Source of the DNA: Micromonospora parathelypteridis
GTDB taxonomy: Bacteria > Actinomycetota > Actinomycetes > Mycobacteriales > Micromonosporaceae
NCBI RefSeq assembly: GCF_014201145.1
Contig: NZ_JACHDP010000001.1
Span: forward strand, 1,302,001-1,366,000
Length of the DNA: 64,000 nt
Direction of reading: 5' to 3'
This document shows, piece after piece, positions 39,019-47,529 of the stretch. The translations under genes and the position numbers were made by a program. The notes under the pieces were generated by a model. The model saw only the letters and a list, made by a program, of their open reading frames with translations, searched no databases and was not told the DNA's origin. Each line of letters starts with the position of its first letter. Within the stretch, counting starts at the first letter, position 1.

Positions 39019-39740
39019 GCCGCAGCCAGGGTCCGCAGCGCCTCGGCCACCGTGAAGGCCCCCGCGTAGAGCGCCTTGCCGGCGATGACACCCTCCACCC
39101 CGTCCGACTCCAGGGTGGCCAACGCCCGCAGGTCGTCCAGCGTGGACACGCCACCGGAGGCGATCACCGGCCGGTCGGTGCGGGAACACACCTCGCGCAG
39201 CAGGTCCAGGTTCGGTCCGCGCATCGTGCCGTCCTTGGTGATGTCGGTGACCACATACCGACTCGCGCCCGCCTTGTCCAGCCGCTCCAGCACCTCGTAC
39301 AGGTCACCGCCGTCACGGGTCCAGCCACGCGCCGAGAGGGTGTGACCCCGTACGTCCAACCCGATGGCGACCCGGTCGCCGTACTCCCCGACCACCCGGT
39401 CACACCAGACCGGGTCCTCCAGGGCCGCGGTGCCGATGTTCACCCGGGCCGCCCCGGTGCCCAGCGCCGCGCGCAGCGACTCGTCGTCACGGATGCCGCC
39501 GGACAACTCCACCTTCACGTCCAACTGGCGCACCACCTCGGCGAGCAGGTGCGCGTTGGTGCCCCGACCGAACGCCGCGTCCAGGTCGACCAGGTGGATC
39601 CACTCGGCGCCGTCCTGCTGCCAGGCCAGGGCGGAGTCCAACGGGTCACCGTAGATGCTCTCGCTTCCGACGGCGCCCTGCACGAGCCGGACGGCCCGGC
39701 CGTCGGCGACATCCACGGCGGGTAACAGGGTGAGGCTCAA
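39015..39740 (-). CDS. priA: Phosphoribosyl isomerase, HisA and probably TrpF activity (PriA)
   Basis: 241 residues. The TIM-barrel isomerase acts on ProFAR in His synthesis. In actinobacteria without trpF it also isomerises PRA for Trp synthesis. The catalytic Asp residues are in [17 protein letters not shown] and [16 protein letters not shown]. The start is a TTG, supported by GAGGAGA 6 bases upstream; no ATG or GTG fits the family N-terminus. No trpF gene is in the visible trp cluster, which supports the dual role. Confidence 0.93.
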   Translation of the reverse strand: MSLTLLPAVDVADGRAVRLVQGAVGSESIYGDPLDSALAWQQDGAEWIHLVDLDAAFGRGTNAHLLAEVVRQLDVKVELSGGIRDDESLRAALGTGAARVNIGTAALEDPVWCDRVVGEYGDRVAIGLDVRGHTLSARGWTRDGGDLYEVLERLDKAGASRYVVTDITKDGTMRGPNLDLLREVCSRTDRPVIASGGVSTLDDLRALATLESDGVEGVIAGKALYAGAFTVAEALRTLAAA

Positions 39741-39754
39741 CGTCTTCTCCTCGA

Positions 39755-40078
39755 TCAGGTACGACGGTCCAGGGCGATCACGACGATCGCCGGCAGTACG
39801 AGCAGCAACAGCACAATCAGCGCGATACGCAACGCCAGGTTGTCGACGAACGTCCAGATCAAAATCAGTGCCGCACCGGTGAGCAGCACGATCGCGGCAC
39901 GCTCACCCCGGGTGTGCCGGGCCAGCCGCCCGGAACGGCCCCGCCGCAACCGCGGAGTCAACCGGCGGACCACCGCGCGGCGGCGCTGACGGCGAGCCAC
40001 CTGACGCTGCCGGACCGCCCGCTCCCGGGCCTGCTCAGCCTCCCGCTCGGCCCGCCGACGGGCACGTTCCCGGCTCAC
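39755..40078 (-). CDS. Small basic membrane protein in the his operon
   Basis: 107 residues. The first 60 are strongly Arg-rich ([20 protein letters not shown], probably helical), and two adjoining membrane helices follow ([17 protein letters not shown] and [20 protein letters not shown]). The C-terminus ends RRT. Function unknown. It sits between hisH and priA on the same strand; GTG start. The basic face should be on the cytoplasmic side of the membrane. Confidence 0.8.
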   Translation of the reverse strand: MSRERARRRAEREAEQARERAVRQRQVARRQRRRAVVRRLTPRLRRGRSGRLARHTRGERAAIVLLTGAALILIWTFVDNLALRIALIVLLLLVLPAIVVIALDRRT

Positions 40079-40114
40079 CGCGACTCCCCTCGGCCGGGCA
40101 CCGGGCGACGACGC

Positions 40115-40747
40115 TCAGTCACCGCTGGGCAGCGTGGCGAGCCAGTTGCGCAGCAGCGCGGCACCGGTGTCGGCGGACTTCTCCGGGTGGAACTGCGCCG
40201 CCGAGAGCGCACCACGCTCCACCGCTGCGACGAAATCCGTGTCGTGGTGGGCGGTGGTCACCGCGGCCCCGGCGGCGGCCAGCCCCGCCGGGTCGCCCAT
40301 CGCGTACGAGTGGACGAAGTAGAACCGGCTCTGCTCCGGCAGCCCGGCGAAGAGCACCGACTCCCGGGGTGCCCGGACCGTGTTCCAGCCCATGTGCGGC
40401 AACCGGGTGGCGGCCAGTCGGGTCACCCCGCCGGGCAGCAGCCCGAGCCCCTTGGTCACCACACCGTGCTCGTCACCGTGCTCGAAGAGCACCTGCATGC
40501 CCACGCAGATCCCGAGCACCGGCCGGCCGGCGGCCACCCGCTCGGCGATCACCGGGCCGGCGCCAAGCGCCTCGATCCCAGCCATGCACGCGGCGTACGC
40601 GCCCACCCCCGGCACCACGAGACCATCGGCGGCGGCCGCGGCGGTCAGGTCGTCGGTCACCCGTACGTCCGCGCCGGCGGCGGCCAGGGCCCGCTCCGCC
40701 GAGCGCAGGTTCCCCGAGCCGTAGTCGAGCACCACCACAGCACTCAT
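40115..40747 (-). CDS. hisH: Imidazole glycerol phosphate synthase, glutamine amidotransferase subunit
   Basis: 210 residues. A class I glutaminase that provides ammonia to HisF. The nucleophile Cys is in LGICVGMQVLFE, and the His-Glu pair in QFHPEKSADTG. N-terminal VVLDYGSGNLRS is the family start, giving ATG 40747. It starts 14 bases behind the 56-residue membrane protein gene. Confidence 0.96.
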   Translation of the reverse strand: MSAVVVLDYGSGNLRSAERALAAAGADVRVTDDLTAAAAADGLVVPGVGAYAACMAGIEALGAGPVIAERVAAGRPVLGICVGMQVLFEHGDEHGVVTKGLGLLPGGVTRLAATRLPHMGWNTVRAPRESVLFAGLPEQSRFYFVHSYAMGDPAGLAAAGAAVTTAHHDTDFVAAVERGALSAAQFHPEKSADTGAALLRNWLATLPSGD

Positions 40748-40760
40748 GTCGTCACCCCGA

Positions 40761-40931
40761 TCACCCGTTCTCCGGCAGCAGCCGCAGAACCCCGGCGACC
40801 GTGGCGAGCACCGCGAGCGCCGCGGTGACCAGCACGGCGGCCTTCGGCGCACCCTGCCGGTAGAGCGACCAGGTGCCACCCACCAGCACCCCGGCCAGGA
40901 TCAGCAACAACGTCGGCAGAGCGGCACCCAT
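40761..40931 (-). CDS. 56-residue membrane protein between hisB and hisH
   Basis: Reading the minus strand from ATG 40931 gives MGAALPTLLLILAGVLVGG, a loop with WSLYRQGAPK, and a second helix AAVLVTAALAVLATVAGVL ending RLLPENG. Two membrane helices, no known family. It is in the operon gap between hisB and hisH, 13 bases before the hisH start codon, and is short enough to be missed by length filters. A small membrane protein at the same place is known in other actinobacterial his clusters. Confidence 0.75.
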   Translation of the reverse strand: MGAALPTLLLILAGVLVGGTWSLYRQGAPKAAVLVTAALAVLATVAGVLRLLPENG

Positions 40932-40939
40932 CAGAGCCT

Positions 40940-40990
40940 TCTTTCATTCGCGACTGCGGGGCTCCGCCGCGCTGCACTCCTCGCGCTCAT
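40940..40990 (-). repeat. Dispersed intra-operon element, copy 2
   Basis: Same sequence as the element at 27149-27198 with few changes (core GAGCGCGAGGAGTGCAGCGC then GGAGCCCCGCAGTCGCGAAT). It begins at the hisB stop codon (TGA 40990-40992) and ends about 10 bases before the next start codon. Confidence 0.85.
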
Positions 40991-41601
40991 CAGAGCGCAC
41001 CTTTCGTGCTGGGAATGGCACCGGCCGCGCGCGGGTCGATCGCGGTGGCCTCGCGCAACGCCCTGGAGACCGCCTTGAACTGCGCCTCCACCACGTGGTG
41101 CGCGTCCGGGTGACCGCCCGGCCGGGCCGCCCGCAGCACGTCGACGTGCAGCGTGACCCGGGCCGCCTGCCCGAAGGACTCCCAGATGTGCCGGGTCATG
41201 CTGGTCGCGTAGACCGGCCCGATGTACGGGGCCAGTGCCGGCTCGTCGTGCACCACGTACGGCCGACCGGACAGGTCCACCGCCGCCCGGACCAGCACCT
41301 CGTCCATCGGTACGGTCGCCGAACCGTACCGTCGGATGCCGGCCTTGTCGCCCAGCGCCTGGTCGAACGCGGCGCCCAGGGCGAGCGCGGTGTCCTCGAT
41401 GGTGTGGTGCGCGTCGATCTCCAGGTCACCCACGGTGCGCACGGTCAGGTCGTAGCCGCCGTGCCGGGCGATCTGGTGCAGCATGTGGTCGTAGAAGCCG
41501 ACGCCGGTGCTGATCTCGGCGGTGCCGGTGCCGTCGAGGTCGATCTCGACGAGGACCTTGGTCTCCTTGGTGATCCGCTCCACCCGGGCGGTCCGACTCA
41601 T
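40990..41601 (-). CDS. hisB: Imidazoleglycerol-phosphate dehydratase
   Basis: 203 residues, a Mn-dependent dehydratase active as a 24-mer. The two metal-binding motifs are DAHHTIEDTALALG and DAHHVVEAQFKAVSRAL, with an internal duplication of the fold. The start MSRTARVERITKETKV (ATG 41601) fits. Monofunctional, without the phosphatase domain of enterobacterial HisB, as in other actinobacteria. Flanked on both sides by copies of the dispersed element. Confidence 0.97.
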   Translation of the reverse strand: MSRTARVERITKETKVLVEIDLDGTGTAEISTGVGFYDHMLHQIARHGGYDLTVRTVGDLEIDAHHTIEDTALALGAAFDQALGDKAGIRRYGSATVPMDEVLVRAAVDLSGRPYVVHDEPALAPYIGPVYATSMTRHIWESFGQAARVTLHVDVLRAARPGGHPDAHHVVEAQFKAVSRALREATAIDPRAAGAIPSTKGAL

Positions 41602-41608
41602 TGCTTAC

Positions 41609-41655
41609 CTCTCGGTCGCGGCTGCGGGGCGCGCAAGCTCACTCCTCGCGCTCCC
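41609..41655 (-). repeat. Dispersed intra-operon element, copy 3 (diverged)
   Basis: Minus strand GGGAGCGCGAGGAGTGAGCT then GCGCGCCCCGCAGCCGCGAC. It is more diverged and has a short deletion in the middle. It begins one base before the hisC stop (TGA 41657-41659) and ends 8 bases before the hisB ATG. Confidence 0.7.
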
Positions 41656-41656
41656 A

Positions 41657-42727
41657 TCACACTGTCTCCATTGCAGAAAGGAAGGCGTCGGTCTCGGCGG
41701 ACGTGCCGGCGGTCACGCGCAGCCAGCCGGGCAGGCCGACGTCGCGGACCAGCACCCCCTGCGCCAGCAGGGCCTGCCAGACGGTGGTCTGGTCGCCGCC
41801 CACCTCGAAGAGCACGAAGTTGGCGTCGCTGTCGGCGACCCGCAACCCACGCTCGCGCAGCGTCGCCACGATCCGGTCCCGCTGCACCATGATCGCGCTG
41901 ACCGTGCCGAGGAGGGCGTCGCGGTGGGTCACCGCCGCGCGCGCGGCGGCCTGGGTCAGCGCGGAGAGATGATACGGCAGTCGGACGAGCTGCACCGCCT
42001 GCACCACCGCCGGGTCGGCGGCCAGGTAACCCAGCCGCCCGCCGGCGAAGCCGAAGGCCTTGCTCATCGTCCGGGTGACCACCAGCCGCGGGTGGCCGGG
42101 CAACACCGCGAGCGCGCTGACCGTCCCGGGTCGGGCGAACTCGGCGTACGCCTCGTCGACGACCACCATGCCGGGCGCGACGTCGAGCACCGCGGCGATC
42201 ACCGCCGGGTCCAGTGCCGTGCCGGTGGGGTTGTTCGGCGAGCAGAGGAAGACCACGTCGGGTCGGTGCTCGCGGACCTGGGCGACCGCCTCCTCGACGG
42301 TCAACCCGAAGTCGACGCCGCGCTGGGCGGGCACCCACCGGGTGCCGCTGCCGAGGGCCAGCAGCGGGTGCATCGAGTACGCCGGAACGAAACCGAGCGC
42401 GCTGCGCCCCGGCCCGCCGAACGCCTGCAGCAACTGCTGCTGGATCTCGTTGGAGCCGTTGGCCGCCCACACCTGCTCGACGGTGAGCCCGTGCCCCAGA
42501 TATTCGGCCAGGTCGGCACGGAGCGCCACCGCGTCCCGGTCCGGGTAGCGGTTCAGCTCGCGCAGCTCGGCCGCGAGCGCCTTGCCGATCGCCTCGACGA
42601 CCGGCTCCGGCACCGGGTGGGAATTCTCGTTGGTGTTGAGCCGCACCGGCACGTCCAGCTGCGGCGCCCCGTACGGCGACAGCCCGCGCAGGTCGGCACG
42701 GATCGGCAGGTCCTCCAGGTTGGTCAT
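41657..42727 (-). CDS. hisC: Histidinol-phosphate aminotransferase
   Basis: 356 residues, fold-type I PLP aminotransferase that transaminates imidazole acetol phosphate. The PLP lysine is in [17 protein letters not shown], and the Asn and Asp/Tyr contacts in [13 protein letters not shown] and [10 protein letters not shown]. The substrate-binding N-terminus ([14 protein letters not shown]) is present. The ATG overlaps the hisD stop by 4 bases (ATGA), so hisD and hisC are translationally coupled. Confidence 0.96.
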   Translation of the reverse strand: MTNLEDLPIRADLRGLSPYGAPQLDVPVRLNTNENSHPVPEPVVEAIGKALAAELRELNRYPDRDAVALRADLAEYLGHGLTVEQVWAANGSNEIQQQLLQAFGGPGRSALGFVPAYSMHPLLALGSGTRWVPAQRGVDFGLTVEEAVAQVREHRPDVVFLCSPNNPTGTALDPAVIAAVLDVAPGMVVVDEAYAEFARPGTVSALAVLPGHPRLVVTRTMSKAFGFAGGRLGYLAADPAVVQAVQLVRLPYHLSALTQAAARAAVTHRDALLGTVSAIMVQRDRIVATLRERGLRVADSDANFVLFEVGGDQTTVWQALLAQGVLVRDVGLPGWLRVTAGTSAETDAFLSAMETV

Positions 42728-44046
42728 GCCGACTCTCCCGGGAAGCGGGCCTGGACCGCCTGGCCGTGGGCCGGCAGGTCCTCCGCTCCTGCCAGGGTGA
42801 CCACGTGTGGGGCCACGTCGCGCAGTGCCGCCTCGGTGTACTCGATCAGGTGCACACCGCGCAGGAAGGACTGCACGGAGAGCCCGGAGGAGTGCCGGGC
42901 GCAGCCGCCGGTGGGCAGCACGTGGTTGGACCCGGCGCAGTAGTCGCCGAGTGACACCGGCGACCAGGCGCCCACAAAGATCGCCCCGGCGTTGCGGACC
43001 CGCAGCGCCCACTCCCGGGCGTCGACCGTCTGGATCTCCAGGTGCTCGGCCGCGTACGCGTCGACCACCCGCAGCCCCGCCTCAAGATCGTCGACCAGGA
43101 CCACGCCGCTCTGCTCGCCGGTCAACGCCGTGGTGACCCGCTCGGTGTGCTTGGTCGCCGGCACCTGCTGGGCCAACTCCCGCTCGACCGACTCGACCAG
43201 CGCCAGCGACGGGGTGACCAGCACGCTCGCGGCGAGCGGGTCGTGCTCGGCCTGACTGATCAGGTCGGCGGCGACGTGCGCCGGGTCGGCCGTGTCGTCG
43301 GCCAGGATGGCGATCTCGGTCGGCCCCGCCTCGGCGTCGATGCCGACCACACCGCGCAGCAGTCGCTTGGCGGCGGTCACCCAGATGTTGCCGGGGCCGG
43401 TGATCAGGTCGACCGGGTCGCACCGCCGCTCGCCCGTCGGGTCGACGGCCGCGCCGTAGGCCAGCATCGCCACCGCCTGGGCCCCGCCCACGGCGTACAC
43501 CTCGTCGACGCCGAGCAGCGCGCACGCGGCGAGCACCCGGGAGTCGGGCAGGCCGCCGTTGTCCTTCTGCGGCGGGCTGACCACCACCAGCGAGCGCACC
43601 CCGGCCGCCTGGGCGGGCACGACGTTCATCACCACGGTCGACGGGTACATCGCCAGGCCGCCGGGCACGTAGAGGCCGACCCGGTCGACCGGCAACCACC
43701 GCTCGGTGACGGTGCCACCGGGCACCACCTGCGTGGTGTGGTCGGTGCGCCGCTGGTCCGCGTGCACCCGACGGGCCCGGGTGATCGACTCCAGCAACGC
43801 GGCGCGCACTGCGGGGTCGAGCACCCCCTCGGCCTCGGCGATCGCCTCCACCGGCACCCGCAGGATCTCCGGGGAGATGCCGTCGAACCGCTCGCTGGCC
43901 TCCCGGATCGCCGGGTACCCATGCTCGCGGACCGCCTCCACCAGCGGCCGGATTCGCTCGACGGCGACCGACACGTCGAGCTGGGCACGGGGCAGCAGGC
44001 GGCGCGGGTCACCGAGACCGTCGCGCAGGTCGATCCGATTCAGCAC
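42724..44046 (-). CDS. hisD: Histidinol dehydrogenase
   Basis: 440 residues, a Zn enzyme that performs the last two oxidations to histidine. Seen are the NAD-binding [13 protein letters not shown], Zn ligands in [15 protein letters not shown] and AEHLEIQ, and the conserved [13 protein letters not shown] 44046 ([14 protein letters not shown]) is chosen; the frame is open upstream but lies across the promoter. It is the first gene of the operon hisD-hisC-hisB-(small)-hisH-(small)-priA-ridA. Confidence 0.97.
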   Translation of the reverse strand: MLNRIDLRDGLGDPRRLLPRAQLDVSVAVERIRPLVEAVREHGYPAIREASERFDGISPEILRVPVEAIAEAEGVLDPAVRAALLESITRARRVHADQRRTDHTTQVVPGGTVTERWLPVDRVGLYVPGGLAMYPSTVVMNVVPAQAAGVRSLVVVSPPQKDNGGLPDSRVLAACALLGVDEVYAVGGAQAVAMLAYGAAVDPTGERRCDPVDLITGPGNIWVTAAKRLLRGVVGIDAEAGPTEIAILADDTADPAHVAADLISQAEHDPLAASVLVTPSLALVESVERELAQQVPATKHTERVTTALTGEQSGVVLVDDLEAGLRVVDAYAAEHLEIQTVDAREWALRVRNAGAIFVGAWSPVSLGDYCAGSNHVLPTGGCARHSSGLSVQSFLRGVHLIEYTEAALRDVAPHVVTLAGAEDLPAHGQAVQARFPGESA

Positions 44047-44053
44047 CCTTGGG

Positions 44054-44059
44054 AGTCTA
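44054..44059 (-). promoter_or_regulatory. -10 box TAGACT of the his operon (leaderless hisD)
   Basis: Minus-strand TAGACT ends 7 bases before the hisD GTG. No leader peptide with His codons and no attenuator is visible. Confidence 0.55.
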
Positions 44060-44139
44060 GGCGGCCGGTCCGCAGCAGGTCCGAGCCGCCCGTCCGCCGG
44101 GACGGTGAGCCGGGCCACGCCCACGGGGGCGAGATTGGT

Positions 44140-44145
44140 TAGGCT
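44140..44145 (+). promoter_or_regulatory. -10 box TAGGCT for the LON-domain gene (leaderless)
   Basis: TAGGCT ends 7 bases before the GTG at 44153. Together with 44054-44059 it forms a compact divergent promoter region of about 105 bases. Confidence 0.55.
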
Positions 44146-44152
44146 CGACCAT

Positions 44153-44857
44153 GTGACCGCACGGCTGCCGGTTTTCCCGCTCGCAACGGTGCTCTTTCCG
44201 GGGTTGGTGCTGCCGTTGCACATCTTCGAGGAGCGCTACCGAGCGCTGGTCCGGCACCTTGTCGACCTGCCCGAGGGCGCGCCGCGTGAGTTCGGCGTGG
44301 TGGCAATCCAGGCGGGCTGGGAGGTCGCGCCCGCCGGGCCCGGCGCCCGCGCGACGCCGAGCGCCGGCGATGTCACCCTGCACGAGGTGGGCTGCACCGC
44401 CGAGCTGCGTCAGGTGACCGAGCTGGCCGATGGCGGCTTCGACATCGTCACGGTGGGCCGGCGCCGTTTCCGGATCGCCGAGGTCGACGACAGCGCCGCG
44501 CCCTATCTGACCGCCGACGTCGAGTGGCTGCCCGACCCGGCCGGGCCGGACGAGGTGGCCGAGCTGCTGGCCGCCCGGGTGATCGCGGTGTTCCGGCAGT
44601 ACCTCGGCCTGATCCGCTCCGACCCGGAGGAGATCTCCGAGCAACTGCCGGAGGACCCGACCGTGCTCTCCCACCTGGTGGCGGCGACCGCGGCGCTCAC
44701 CGTCGACGACCGGCAGCGGCTGTTGGCAATCGACGACACCGCCGCCCGCCTCCGCGCCGAGCTGCGGCTGCTCAACCGCGAGGCGGCTCTGCTGCGTCAG
44801 GTGCGGGCGGTTCCGGTGCCGCTGGCGGAACTGGCGTCCCCACCGACACCCAACTGA
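44153..44857 (+). CDS. LON substrate-binding-domain protein
   Basis: 234 residues consisting only of the N-terminal (LAN/PUA-like) domain of Lon proteases: [20 protein letters not shown] followed by [12 protein letters not shown] at the start, and [10 protein letters not shown] in the middle. A helical C-terminus follows. There is no AAA+ or protease domain, so it is not a protease; such free domains are widespread in actinobacteria and of unknown role. The last 86 bases overlap the end of the convergent gene. Confidence 0.9.
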   Translation: MTARLPVFPLATVLFPGLVLPLHIFEERYRALVRHLVDLPEGAPREFGVVAIQAGWEVAPAGPGARATPSAGDVTLHEVGCTAELRQVTELADGGFDIVTVGRRRFRIAEVDDSAAPYLTADVEWLPDPAGPDEVAELLAARVIAVFRQYLGLIRSDPEEISEQLPEDPTVLSHLVAATAALTVDDRQRLLAIDDTAARLRAELRLLNREAALLRQVRAVPVPLAELASPPTPN

Positions 44858-45674
44858 GCCCCGCCGGGTCGGGCTCCGGGCGCAGCCCGGGCCACCGCGA
44901 CCAGCCAGCCAGCAGGGTGTACATGATCGCCGCGCCGAACGCCGGCAACAGCAGGTTGCCGTGCGGCACCGGCAGCACGCCGAGCAGCCAGTCGATCCCA
45001 CCGGCCCGCAGGTCCGCGGGTTTGGTGAAGGCCTGTCCGGGCGGGGCGGTGGCCAGCAACCGGTCGAAGGTGGCCAGGCCGACCCGCCGCCCCACCTGCC
45101 AGGCCACCGGCGCGGCGACCAGCGCGCCGAGCACCGCGGCGAGCAGCCCGACGGGACCACGCCGTCGCCGCAGCACGATCCACAGGGCCAGCGCCACCAG
45201 CAGCCCGAAGGCGAGCCCGAGCAGGCTGAACCACCCGTCCGCGGCGATCGGCTGCTCCGGTTGCGGCTCGGCGTAGATCGCCCCCTCGACGGTCTTGAGC
45301 ACCGGAGTGTCCGGCGCGAGCACGGCCCAGAGCAGCCCGAACGGCACACCCAGCACGGCCAGCGCGACCACGGCACCCAGCACCGTCGCCACGGCCCGCA
45401 GCGGACGGCGCGGCTCGTCGAAACTCAGCTCCAACGAGCTCTGGTACGCCGCCGGAGGAGCGAAGTCAGCAGGGCTCTCGGTCGGGCTTTCGCCGCGCGG
45501 CGGCTGCTCGGCGGCCGGCGGCTGCTCGGCAGCTAGCGGCTGCTCGGCGGCCGGCGGCTGCTCGGCAGCTAGCGGCTGCTCGGCAGCCGGCGATGTCGCG
45601 CCCGATGATCGGGGCGGCGCGGATCGGTCGGGCTCGTCGACGGGCCGCTCACGGTCGGGGTTGTCCGGGCTCAC
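44772..45674 (-). CDS. Membrane protein with hexapeptide repeats (DUF2567-like)
   Basis: 300 residues. The N-terminal 75 are acidic, Pro-rich and contain five copies of the hexapeptide [P/L]AAEQP (residues about 29-58). Four membrane helices follow (about 95-118, 150-168, 175-192 and 240-258), with a Pro-rich C-terminal tail. The membrane part resembles DUF2567 proteins of actinobacteria. GTG start 45674. The gene end overlaps the LON-domain gene tail to tail by 86 bases. Function unknown. Confidence 0.75.
   Translation of the reverse strand: MSPDNPDRERPVDEPDRSAPPRSSGATSPAAEQPLAAEQPPAAEQPLAAEQPPAAEQPPRGESPTESPADFAPPAAYQSSLELSFDEPRRPLRAVATVLGAVVALAVLGVPFGLLWAVLAPDTPVLKTVEGAIYAEPQPEQPIAADGWFSLLGLAFGLLVALALWIVLRRRRGPVGLLAAVLGALVAAPVAWQVGRRVGLATFDRLLATAPPGQAFTKPADLRAGGIDWLLGVLPVPHGNLLLPAFGAAIMYTLLAGWSRWPGLRPEPDPAGLSWVSVGTPVPPAAPEPPAPDAAEPPRG
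45501..45590. repeat. Five tandem 18-bp repeats inside the gene at 44772-45674
   Basis: Unit CGGCTGCTCGGCnGCyrG (plus strand) repeated five times, alternating between two variants. It encodes the hexapeptide [P/L]AAEQP. The alternation suggests a 36-bp unit was duplicated. Confidence 0.85.
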
Positions 45675-45730
45675 CCGATGATCCTCTCAGGCCCGGTGCG
45701 GGGCCGGGGTGCCGGTGGCGGCAGACCAGC

Positions 45731-47455
45731 TCACCGGGCGAACGGCTCCACCATCATCGCCGCCGCACGCAGCCACGCCTCCCGGGTCTCCGGCTGGAGC
45801 TGGTGGTACTCGATCGACGAACCGGTCTCCAACGCCGGGTCGTACGGCACCACGGCCACCCCACGGGTACGGGTGGCGAAGTGTCGCTCCAGGTCGTCCT
45901 GCAGCGTCGAGCGGCCCGGGGTCGGGCAGGAGATGAGGGTGATCGCGTTGTCCGCCAACTCGCCCATGCCCTCCTCGTGCAGCAGGTCGAGCATCCAGTC
46001 GGCGCTGAACGCCGCGTCCTCCCGGGGCACGGTGGTCACCACCAACTGGTCGGCGGCCTGCATCACCGTGCGCCAGTTGGGGCTCTCCACGTTGTTGCCG
46101 GTGTCCACGCAGACCACGTCGTGGGTGCGTCGCAGCAGCTCCAACACCCGCCGGACGGTGAACTGATCCAGCCGCTGGGCGAAGCGCGGGCTCTCCTCGC
46201 CGGCCAGCACGTCGTACGAGCCGTCGGAGGCATGCCGCAGGTAGTCGTCGAGCCGACCCAGCAGGGTCGAGCCTTCGAGGATCTCGATCTGGGCCAGGTC
46301 GGTGATCAGGTGACGGATCGTCCGGGCGTGCCGGGCGCTGCCGGCGCGCAGCCCGAGGGTGCCGCGCAGCTCGTTGTCGTCCCAGGCCAGTACGCCCTGC
46401 CCGCGCACGCTGCCGACCGTGGCCGCGGCGAGCACGGTGGCGGTGGTCTTGTGCACCCCGCCCTTGGGGTTGGCGAAGGCGAACACCCGGGGCGTGCCCA
46501 GGTCCCGCTTGAGCACCCCGTTGGCCCGTTCCTGCTCCGGGTCGGCGCCCTGCGGGCGCCACTCGACCCGGGTCGGATAGGCGCGTTCGGCGATCGCCGA
46601 GCCGACCGCCGGGGTGGGTGGCGGCGCGACCGGCGGGGCAGGTGGGGGTGCGACCGGTGGGGGCGGCGGTGTGACCGGAGCGGGTGCCGGGTAGCCGGTC
46701 TCGGGTTGGTACCCGGTCTCCAGCAGGGCGTACCGCGATTCGACCGCCGGGTCGCCCTGCCGGTAGCCGTTGTCCAACAGCGCGTAGCGCGACTGGACCG
46801 GCTCGGGTCCGCGCGCGGGCGGCTCGGGCTCGGCCCGGTACGTCGGCTCCGGCTGGTAACCCGGCTCGACCCGATAACCTGGCTCGGCCCGAAAGTCCGG
46901 CTCAGCACGGTAGCCCGGCTCAGCGCGATAGCCCGGCTCCGCCCGGTATTCCGGCTCAACCCGATAGCCCGGCTCCGCCCGATAACCCGGCTCAGCCCGA
47001 TAGCCCGGCTCGGCACCATAGCCCGGCTCAGCACGAAAGTCCGGCTCAGCCCGATAGTCCGGCTCAGCGCGATAGCCCGGCTCGGCCCGATAACCCGGCT
47101 CGGTCCGGTAGGCCGGCTCCGAGCGGTAGTCCGGCTCGGCGCGGTAGCCCGGCTCCGCCCGGTAGGCGGGGTCGACGCGGTAGGTCGCCTCGGCCCGGTA
47201 AGTGGGCTCGGCGCCGTACGACAGCTCGGCCGGATGTCCGATGGCGGGTGCCCGCCCGGCGTACCCGTTGGGGGCCGCGCGTCGCGGCAGCGGGTCCGGC
47301 GGCGCCTCGTCGGCGTGCCGGTCCGGCTCGGCCGGCTCCGCGCCGCGACCACCCAGCCGGGCACGGTCCAACAACGCGCGCCAGCGCGGCGCTGGTTCGG
47401 CCGGCCGGCCCCAGCCGGTCTCACTGCCCTCCACGGCCCGCCCTCCCAGCGCCAT
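45731..47455 (-). CDS. MinD/ParA-like ATPase with long hexapeptide repeat region
   Basis: 574 residues. Residues 79-210 are 22 tandem hexapeptides of the form GYRAEP. A Pro-rich linker (about 255-285) follows, then a MinD/ParA-type domain from about residue 320. The deviant Walker A is KGGVHKTT (331-338): the usual GKT is HKT, while the signature Lys (KGG) and final Lys-Thr remain. A switch I-like DDNELRG and Walker B-like VVCVDTGNNVESP are present. Similar proteins in Streptomyces and Mycobacterium regulate growth or type VII secretion; here the role is open. Start ATG with GGAG upstream. Confidence 0.85.
   Translation of the reverse strand: MALGGRAVEGSETGWGRPAEPAPRWRALLDRARLGGRGAEPAEPDRHADEAPPDPLPRRAAPNGYAGRAPAIGHPAELSYGAEPTYRAEATYRVDPAYRAEPGYRAEPDYRSEPAYRTEPGYRAEPGYRAEPDYRAEPDFRAEPGYGAEPGYRAEPGYRAEPGYRVEPEYRAEPGYRAEPGYRAEPDFRAEPGYRVEPGYQPEPTYRAEPEPPARGPEPVQSRYALLDNGYRQGDPAVESRYALLETGYQPETGYPAPAPVTPPPPPVAPPPAPPVAPPPTPAVGSAIAERAYPTRVEWRPQGADPEQERANGVLKRDLGTPRVFAFANPKGGVHKTTATVLAAATVGSVRGQGVLAWDDNELRGTLGLRAGSARHARTIRHLITDLAQIEILEGSTLLGRLDDYLRHASDGSYDVLAGEESPRFAQRLDQFTVRRVLELLRRTHDVVCVDTGNNVESPNWRTVMQAADQLVVTTVPREDAAFSADWMLDLLHEEGMGELADNAITLISCPTPGRSTLQDDLERHFATRTRGVAVVPYDPALETGSSIEYHQLQPETREAWLRAAAMMVEPFAR
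46826..47221. repeat. 22 tandem 18-bp repeats inside the MinD-like gene
   Basis: Imperfect unit CGGCTCrGCnCGrTAGCC (plus strand) encoding GYRAEP, with variants at the first residue (G, D, A, E, T) and Phe for Tyr. In frame throughout. Unstable copy number between strains is likely. Confidence 0.9.
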
Positions 47456-47529
47456 CGATCTCCGTCTGACAGGCTACGAACCAAACCCTATTCGGACCAC
47501 ACCTCAGAACGCACACCAGCCGACGCAGA

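Noticed and set aside
44047..44152. His leader peptide/attenuator before hisD
   Set aside because: No run of His codons, and only 7 bases lie between the -10 and the start codon.
46826..47221. CRISPR-like array of 18-bp repeats
   Set aside because: Repeats are directly adjacent without spacers, in frame and imperfect; they are protein-coding.
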